A stretch of 9,595 bases of DNA. Source: Clostridiales bacterium UBA4653 (GTDB taxonomy: Bacteria > Bacillota > Clostridia > Oscillospirales > CAG-272). Each line of letters begins with the position of its first letter. Within the stretch, counting starts at the first letter, position 1. Under the pieces are notes generated by a model. The model was not told where the DNA came from and made no database searches. It saw only the letters and a program-made list of their open reading frames with translations. The stretch spans positions 1 through 9,595 of the forward strand of contig DHMB01000068.1 in the NCBI GenBank assembly GCA_002405565.1. Direction: 5' to 3'. The position numbers were made by a program, and so were the translations under genes. This document shows positions 5,873-9,595 of the stretch, piece after piece.

Positions 5873-6745
5873 TTAATTGCCTGCGGCGTAGAGGGTGATA
5901 TCGCCCTCGATGAGCGTATCTTCCGGTGTGAAAACCGAGGAAAGGGCGGCGTCCGTATAAAACGTCGATTTTATATTTCCGCGGCTTATGCCGAGGTAAC
6001 AGCCCTTTTGTGCCGAAAAGACGGATTTCGTTTCGCTGTCCGTGCCGTGATTGAAAATAACGGTGACGGTTGCGGTGTCGGGAGAGGGAAGGGTGAGCCC
6101 GGGCAGTTTTTCCGAATATGAAAATTCTCTGCGGAGGAAGAGCTTTTCCGTCCCGTCGGATTTTGCGAGCGAATAGGTGACTTCATCCGTTATGTGGTCT
6201 CCGTAGATTTCATAGGTCGCGACAATTCTGTCGCCGACGGAAAATCCGAGCGATGAATACTTCGCCGCGAGGGCGATTGTCATGTCAGCCGAATAGGCGA
6301 CCTCGGTGACTCCGTCATCCGATTTTTTTGAATAAAGCTGACGGAAGGAGAGAGTGTCGAAATCGTTTTCGCAGGTGAGGTAACCGTCGATATATTCTCT
6401 GTATGTCTGCGACATCAGGACAACGGAGCAGAGCTTTCCGTCCTTTTCGGCAAAGACTCTGCCGTCGCAGGCGTAAAGCGAAAAGTCGCCGTCGCTTTGA
6501 AAAACATTGTATTCATACGCTTTGTCGGTCGACGGATAAAGGCAGACGGAATAAGAATAGGCGGGGGCGCCGTCATCGCCGTAATAGGTCAGCTTTTCTG
6601 TATATGAAGAGAAGCTTCCGTCCGCAAAGACCGTGGCCGGCTCGAGCTTTCGCCTTATTTCGTTATATGATACCGACGTGCCCCTCCCGCATGATACAAG
6701 GAGCATGGACGTCAGAAGAATAAATATTGCTATCGCTTTTTTCAC
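5873..6745 (-). CDS. Lipoprotein with degenerate B-repeat-like C-terminus
   Basis: A 290-residue predicted surface lipoprotein. Residues 1-19 are a lipoprotein signal peptide (MKKAIAIFILLTSMLLVSC) with lipobox LVSC, so Cys19 should be lipidated. The central part (about 25-215) is rich in Tyr, Ser and Asp with alternating hydrophobic residues, suggesting beta structure, and matches no family I recognise. The last 65 residues (VTVIFNHG from 227, then FYTDAALSSVF at 262-272 and GDITLYA at 281-287) resemble a worn Listeria-Bacteroides (InlB B-type) repeat lacking the usual GW before YTD. The start is GTG at 6745: GGAGG ends 5 nt upstream, and the nearby ATG at 6747 is out of frame and runs into a stop. 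A near-consensus promoter lies at 6813-6841. No clear terminator follows, so transcription may read into the tRNA operon. Confidence 0.8.
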   Translation of the reverse strand: MKKAIAIFILLTSMLLVSCGRGTSVSYNEIRRKLEPATVFADGSFSSYTEKLTYYGDDGAPAYSYSVCLYPSTDKAYEYNVFQSDGDFSLYACDGRVFAEKDGKLCSVVLMSQTYREYIDGYLTCENDFDTLSFRQLYSKKSDDGVTEVAYSADMTIALAAKYSSLGFSVGDRIVATYEIYGDHITDEVTYSLAKSDGTEKLFLRREFSYSEKLPGLTLPSPDTATVTVIFNHGTDSETKSVFSAQKGCYLGISRGNIKSTFYTDAALSSVFTPEDTLIEGDITLYAAGN

Positions 6746-6812
6746 ATTTTCCTCCGCGCGGACTTTTTTATATTCTGCCCGCAGATATGATTTTTAAGCC
6801 TGTCCACATATC

Positions 6813-6841
6813 ATTTTATCCGCGCGGGAGTAATTTGTCAA
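6813..6841 (-). promoter_or_regulatory. SigA-type promoter of the lipoprotein gene
   Basis: On the minus strand TTGACA (6841-6836) and TAAAAT (6818-6813) are 17 bp apart. The spacer contains the GC-palindromic core CCGCGCGG (6820-6827), which recurs at the ribosome binding site (6754-6761). Confidence 0.82.
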
Positions 6842-6871
6842 TATTGAAAGCCGAATGTTTACGGTTTTGTC

Positions 6872-6900
6872 TTGAAGTATACATAATTGTCTGATATAAT
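6872..6900 (+). promoter_or_regulatory. SigA-type promoter of the cyclophilin-type lipoprotein gene
   Basis: TTGAAG (6872-6877) and a perfect TATAAT (6895-6900) are 17 bp apart, with an extended TG. Predicted start is near 6907, so the leader is under 20 nt. It is divergent from the lipoprotein promoter, the two -35 boxes being 30 bp apart. Confidence 0.8.
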
Positions 6901-6923
6901 AGGAAAAAAACTACAGGAGACAA

Positions 6924-7514
6924 ATGATGAAAAGAATGAAAATAATTGCGGCGGCGCTCGCGCTCTTTATGCTTGCGCTTGCGTTTACCGCCTGCGGCCC
7001 CAAAACCAAAACGGCAGTCATGACAATTGAAGGCTACGGCGACATAACAATCGAGCTTGACTACGGAAACGCGCCCAAAACGGCGGCTCATTTTGAAAAG
7101 CTCGCAAAAGAAGGACTTCTTGACGGAACGGACTTTATCCGCATGCAGGAGGGCTTTGTCCTTCAGGGCGGAGCAAATTCAAAGTCCACGGAAACCATCA
7201 AGGGCGAGTTTTCATCAAACGGAGTGAACAATAAACTCGAGCATAAGACGGGCGTCATATCCATGGCGCGTTCAAACGACCCGGATTCCGCCTCAACGCA
7301 GTTTTTCATAGTCCTTTCGGACGCGGCGCAGTCATCTCTTGACGGCAACTATGCCGCCTTCGGCAAAATAACGGACGGATGGGACGTAATTGAAAAAATC
7401 TGCTCCGATATAAAGGAAAACGGCGGGTATTCGGAAGATTATTACGGCGTTATGATGGGCTTCCTCAAAGAAGAGAACTATATAAAGATCGAAAGCGTCA
7501 AGATGGTCGATTAA
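6924..7514 (+). CDS. Cyclophilin-type peptidyl-prolyl isomerase, predicted lipoprotein
   Basis: Catalyses cis-trans isomerisation of X-Pro bonds. Here it is probably anchored on the outer face of the membrane to help fold exported proteins. Residues 1-24 are a lipoprotein signal ending LAFTAC (Cys24). The cyclophilin domain spans about 31-195. FIRMQEGFVLQGG (71-83) contains the Arg equivalent to the catalytic one (Arg73). GVISMAR (110-116), QFFI (126-129) and LDGNYAAFGKI (139-149) line the active site. The Trp that confers cyclosporin sensitivity in human CypA is not evident. The 196-residue length is normal for bacterial lipoprotein cyclophilins. AGGAGA lies just upstream; ATG 6927 has better spacing (7 nt from AGGAG) than 6924 and may be the true start. 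Its stop codon overlaps the convergent spmB stop, with no terminator between. Confidence 0.93.
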   Translation: MMKRMKIIAAALALFMLALAFTACGPKTKTAVMTIEGYGDITIELDYGNAPKTAAHFEKLAKEGLLDGTDFIRMQEGFVLQGGANSKSTETIKGEFSSNGVNNKLEHKTGVISMARSNDPDSASTQFFIVLSDAAQSSLDGNYAAFGKITDGWDVIEKICSDIKENGGYSEDYYGVMMGFLKEENYIKIESVKMVD

Positions 7515-8032
7515 CCGAACATAAGCCTGCATATAAGCGAAGAAAGAAAAACACAGAATATCATTGAAAGAAATGCGGCGGGAAGCGCATGACGCGTTTT
7601 CTTTATCCCTGCCGCGGAAAAATATACGGCGAAAACATAAAGTATCGTTTCGGACGAGCCGAGAAGCACGGAAGCGGCTTTTGCCGTCAGGCTGTCGGCG
7701 CCGTATTTATCGAAAATGTCCGCTATCATCGCGTTTGACCCGCTTCCGGAAAACGGACGCATGATAATCAGCGGGAGCATTCCCGTCGGAATTCCGAGCC
7801 TTTCGAACGTCGGCGCAAGGAGCGACGAGACAAAGTCTACAGCGCCGGAGGCGGAGAGCATTGAAACGGAAACGACGAGAACGATCAGCGTCGGAAGCAG
7901 ACGGAAGATGACCTTTATCCCGCTTTCCGTGCCGCGGAGGAAATCGTCAAAGGACGCTTTTTTCGAGAAGGTCAGCAGTGCCGCGCAGAGAAGCACAGCC
8001 GCGGGAATGAATGCTGAGGCTATGTATTCCAT
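7511..8032 (-). CDS. spmB: Spore maturation protein B
   Basis: SpmB is a membrane protein that acts with SpmA in dehydration of the spore core, which affects heat resistance. The 173-residue product has about four hydrophobic segments (6-22, 43-62, 85-93, 120-142) plus a C-terminal one (148-170). The family motif MRPFSGSGSNAM is at 91-102 and LLGSSETILYVF at 123-134. Length matches the family (about 175). ATG 8032 was chosen: it follows a weak AAGGCGG site and overlaps the end of spmA by 13 bp, implying translational coupling. The longer in-frame start inside spmA (8122) would add about 30 residues of no family resemblance. Confidence 0.93.
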   Translation of the reverse strand: MEYIASAFIPAAVLLCAALLTFSKKASFDDFLRGTESGIKVIFRLLPTLIVLVVSVSMLSASGAVDFVSSLLAPTFERLGIPTGMLPLIIMRPFSGSGSNAMIADIFDKYGADSLTAKAASVLLGSSETILYVFAVYFSAAGIKKTRHALPAAFLSMIFCVFLSSLICRLMFG

Positions 8033-8634
8033 ACTTTTTCCGCCTTCGGCTTTTTCTTCGGAAACAGATGACGCAGTCCCCTTGCAAACAGCATTGAAAC
8101 AATGCAGCAGCACACAGAGCATATCCAGACTGCGGGAATTATATCAAACGGGCTTGCCGAGCCTGCCGCGCGTCGCAGGGCGATGAGCGTTGTCGGCATG
8201 AGAGAAACGGATGACGTGTTCAGCACAGCAAAGGTGATCATATCGTCGCTTGCTTCATCGGAGCTGCCGTTCAGCTCTGACAGCTTTTCCATAGCCTTTA
8301 TGCCGAGAGGCGTCGCCGCATTGCCGAGACCGAGAAGGTTCGCGCTGATGTTTGCCGCAATTTCTTCCGTGCCGACGCCGCTTTTGCAGGCTTCGGGGAA
8401 GAGCAGCTTCATGAGCGGGGATATGAGCTTTGCGAGCAGTCGGCACGCGCCGCATTTTGAATATACCTCCATTATTCCGCACCAGAGCGCCGTCAGCCCG
8501 AGGAGCGATATCGAAAGAGAGACGGCTTTTGAAGCCCCGTCGATTATCGCGGAGGCGAGAGCGTTCATCCTTCCCATGACGAGCGCAAAGGCAAATGAAA
8601 TTGCGCTTATAACGCAAAAAATCTTCTTAAGCAT
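8020..8634 (-). CDS. spmA: Spore maturation protein A
   Basis: Partner of SpmB in spore core dehydration. SpmA belongs to the nucleoside-recognition/Gate membrane family. The 204-residue product has hydrophobic segments at about 4-20, 24-53, 135-152 and 164-184. The hallmark stretch NISANLLGLGNAATPLGIKA is at 95-114, and SSVSLMPTT is at 141-149. The start at ATG 8634 (MLKKIF) is supported by AAAGGAGG 6-7 nt upstream; an in-frame start at 8691 would lack a site. The basic tail KKKPKAEK ends inside the spmB start region. The pair implies that the organism forms spores or descends from spore-formers. Confidence 0.95.
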   Translation of the reverse strand: MLKKIFCVISAISFAFALVMGRMNALASAIIDGASKAVSLSISLLGLTALWCGIMEVYSKCGACRLLAKLISPLMKLLFPEACKSGVGTEEIAANISANLLGLGNAATPLGIKAMEKLSELNGSSDEASDDMITFAVLNTSSVSLMPTTLIALRRAAGSASPFDIIPAVWICSVCCCIVSMLFARGLRHLFPKKKPKAEKVWNT

Positions 8635-8724
8635 GAAAGCCTCCTTTGGATGGGGAATAAAAATACAGCATATATAGGGGTATTGCTCCAAAATAATACA
8701 TCAAAAACGCATTTTTGGGCTATA

Positions 8725-8752
8725 AATATATGAAAAATAAACAAAATTCCAA
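8725..8752 (-). promoter_or_regulatory. Candidate promoter of spmAB
   Basis: On the minus strand TTGGAA (8752-8747) and TATATT (8730-8725) are 16 bp apart in very AT-rich DNA. It is acceptable as SigA-type but weak. In Bacillus, spmAB is driven by the sporulation factor SigE; I could not match a SigE-type box here with confidence. Confidence 0.35.
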
Positions 8753-8779
8753 AATATTCGCATTTGTTCGATTTTAGCC

Positions 8780-8808
8780 TTGACTTTCCTAACATAATAT
8801 GGTATATT
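8780..8808 (+). promoter_or_regulatory. SigA-type promoter of the AbrB-family gene
   Basis: TTGACT (8780-8785) and TATATT (8803-8808) are 17 bp apart, with a predicted start near 8815. The leader is about 26 nt and carries AAAGGAG. Confidence 0.8.
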
Positions 8809-8840
8809 ATAAGTACACTGTGAAAGGAGCGTGAATACAT

Positions 8841-9086
8841 ATGAAATCCACAGGCGTAGTAAGAAAAATTGATGAGCTCGGAAGATTCGTTCTCCCGATT
8901 GAGCTCAGAAAGAACCTCGGAATAAGCAATCGTGATTCTGTTGAGATTTTTGTCGAAAACGACAAGATCATTCTCAAGAAGTACGAGCCTTCCTGCATTT
9001 TCTGCGGCAATGCGGACAACGTTGAGAGCCTTAACGGCAAGCTCATCTGCAGCGATTGTATTCAGAAAATCAAGGATAGATATTGA
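8841..9086 (+). CDS. AbrB/MazE/SpoVT-family transition-state regulator with cysteine tail
   Basis: An 81-residue DNA-binding protein. Residues 1-48 form the swapped-hairpin AbrB fold (MKSTGVVRKIDELGR, then VLPIELRKNLGI and VEIFV), which dimerises and binds AT-rich promoter DNA. Residues 49-81 add a tail with two CxxC pairs (Cys52/Cys55 and Cys70/Cys73) that probably bind zinc. This version is common in Clostridia; in Bacillus, AbrB represses stationary-phase and sporulation genes in growing cells. GGAG at 8826-8829 is 11 nt from the ATG, longer than usual. The gene stands alone between a near-consensus promoter and a strong terminator, and faces away from spmAB across about 200 bp of AT-rich DNA. 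Its targets are unknown; the neighbouring promoters are plausible ones. Confidence 0.92.
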   Translation: MKSTGVVRKIDELGRFVLPIELRKNLGISNRDSVEIFVENDKIILKKYEPSCIFCGNADNVESLNGKLICSDCIQKIKDRY

Positions 9087-9107
9087 GATTATATTCTTGG
9101 GGGAAAC

Positions 9108-9143
9108 AAAAAATGTGCGTTTCAGACGGAACGCACATTTTTT
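9108..9143 (+). terminator. Terminator of the AbrB-family gene
   Basis: A 16-position stem (9108-9123 with 9128-9143) contains one T-G wobble, has loop AGAC, and ends in T6. It begins 21 nt after the stop codon. Confidence 0.92.
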
Positions 9144-9310
9144 GATTTTATGGCGACAGCAGGGAAGAATCGGCGCTCTGCCGTCGGGGACGAGCCGTCA
9201 ATTGTGCATGCCGGCTTGCGACGGAAGAAATATTGTCCGCGCGAATAGGCGACGGAAATTTCTTTTGTTTGACTTTTTCAAACAAAAAATGAGAACTTAG
9301 CAAAGAAAGC
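9144..9310. repeat. Non-coding stretch with repeated GCGACGG motifs and inverted repeats
   Basis: This gap between two terminators holds GCGACAG (9153-9159) and GCGACGG (9218-9224, 9249-9255); another copy lies at 9348-9354 inside the next gene. CCGTCG (9181-9186) pairs with CGACGG (9219-9224), and AGCCG (9193-9197) nests with CGGCT (9212-9216). An AT-rich 10-bp inverted repeat with a 5-nt loop follows at 9263-9287. No promoter or coding frame is convincing. It could be a worn intergenic repeat element or a structured RNA. Confidence 0.4.
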
Positions 9311-9339
9311 AAAAAACGCGCCCGAAAGGGCGCGTTTTT
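9311..9339 (-). terminator. Terminator of the RNHCP-domain gene
   Basis: A 12-bp stem (9312-9323 with 9328-9339) has a GC-rich core CGCGCCC, a GAAA tetraloop, and a U-tract on the minus strand at 9316-9311. It starts 1 nt after the stop codon and could also work for plus-strand transcripts (T5). Confidence 0.92.
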
Positions 9340-9340
9340 A

Positions 9341-9595
9341 TCATTTTGCGACGGTCAATTTGATTATAAGCGAGATATCGTCCGGCTGAACTTTGGCTTC
9401 CGTTGCCGCCTTATTGCGTTTTATCGTCCCGCACTTTGTGCATTTATGGGTTATGATATAACCCTTTTTCGGGTCGGGCTCGGCGGAGATCGGGATCATA
9501 AGTCCTCCGCAACCGCTCGCGCGGTCGCCGGGGTTATTGTCGAGATGAAGCGAACAGAGACAGCGCGGGCAATGGTTTCTGCATGAATAGCCGAG
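9341..9595 (-). CDS. RNHCP-domain zinc-finger protein (partial, N-terminus outside window)
   Basis: On the minus strand an open frame enters from the right edge and gives 84 residues before TGA at 9343-9341. It contains the name-giving motif RNHCPRCLCSLH, then LDNNPGDRASGCGGLMIPI and HKCTKCG, with paired cysteines and histidines that should bind zinc. These are the central and C-terminal blocks of the RNHCP family, small proteins of unknown function found across bacteria. The first CxxC block, expected upstream, is beyond the window. The C-terminus QPDDISLIIKLTVAK is hydrophobic and acidic as in other members. Family assignment rests on the motif. Confidence 0.85.
   Translation of the reverse strand, partial: LGYSCRNHCPRCLCSLHLDNNPGDRASGCGGLMIPISAEPDPKKGYIITHKCTKCGTIKRNKAATEAKVQPDDISLIIKLTVAK

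Noticed and set aside
8932..9300. A 122-codon plus-strand open frame overlapping the AbrB-family gene end and the following gap
   Set aside because: It overlaps a well-recognised gene in another frame, crosses its terminator hairpin, and gives a low-quality Arg/Ser-rich product with no ribosome binding site.
1..9595. CRISPR array, IS element, prophage, toxin-antitoxin or defence cluster
   Set aside because: No regularly spaced direct repeats, transposase or integrase frames, terminal inverted repeats or defence domains are visible; the genes are ordinary chromosomal functions. AbrB-like proteins resemble MazE antitoxins, but no toxin gene is adjacent.

Overview
The window looks like chromosomal core DNA of a low-to-mid GC Gram-positive anaerobe of the Clostridia type, probably a gut spore-former. 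Supporting signs are strong SigA-type promoters with 16-17 bp spacing, AGGAGG-like ribosome binding sites, lipobox lipoproteins, a spmAB sporulation pair, a Clostridia-style AbrB regulator, a DUF975 membrane protein, and a glycine riboswitch ahead of a sodium:alanine symporter. I cannot place it to genus from sequence alone.

Layout, left to right. 1-522 (-): N-terminal half of an AlaX-type alanyl-tRNA editing protein, cut by the window edge. It is transcribed divergently from an SGNH/GDSL esterase with an N-terminal GxDLY domain (661-1731, +). A small coiled-coil/zinc-ribbon protein follows (1806-2273, +) and ends in a terminator shared with a convergent GreA-family elongation factor (2311-2814, -). 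Then comes a sodium:alanine (AGCS) symporter (2911-4329, -), whose roughly 230-nt leader holds a glycine riboswitch and a Rho-independent terminator. A DUF975 membrane protein (4671-5294, -) lies upstream of it. A tRNA-Thr(TGT)/tRNA-Tyr(GTA) operon (5770 to 5572, -) has a consensus promoter and its own terminator. A lipoprotein with a degenerate B-repeat-like tail (5873-6745, -, GTG start) is divergent from a cyclophilin-type lipoprotein (6924-7514, +). The cyclophilin gene collides tail to tail with spmB-spmA (7511-8634, -). An AbrB/SpoVT-like regulator with a four-cysteine tail (8841-9086, +) follows. After a terminator-bounded intergenic stretch rich in inverted repeats, an RNHCP-domain protein (9341-9595, -) runs off the right edge.

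Functionally this is a patchwork of short, independently promoted transcription units rather than one pathway. Themes are translation quality control (AlaX, tRNAs), transcription elongation (Gre), amino-acid uptake under glycine control, envelope lipoproteins, and sporulation (spmAB). I see no phage, IS element, CRISPR array, toxin-antitoxin pair or defence cluster. I do not think the window holds an undescribed multi-gene system. The best second-look targets are the 5' structured element stacked in front of the glycine aptamer, the nested and competing inverted repeats at 9153-9287, and the lipoprotein with the eroded B-repeat.
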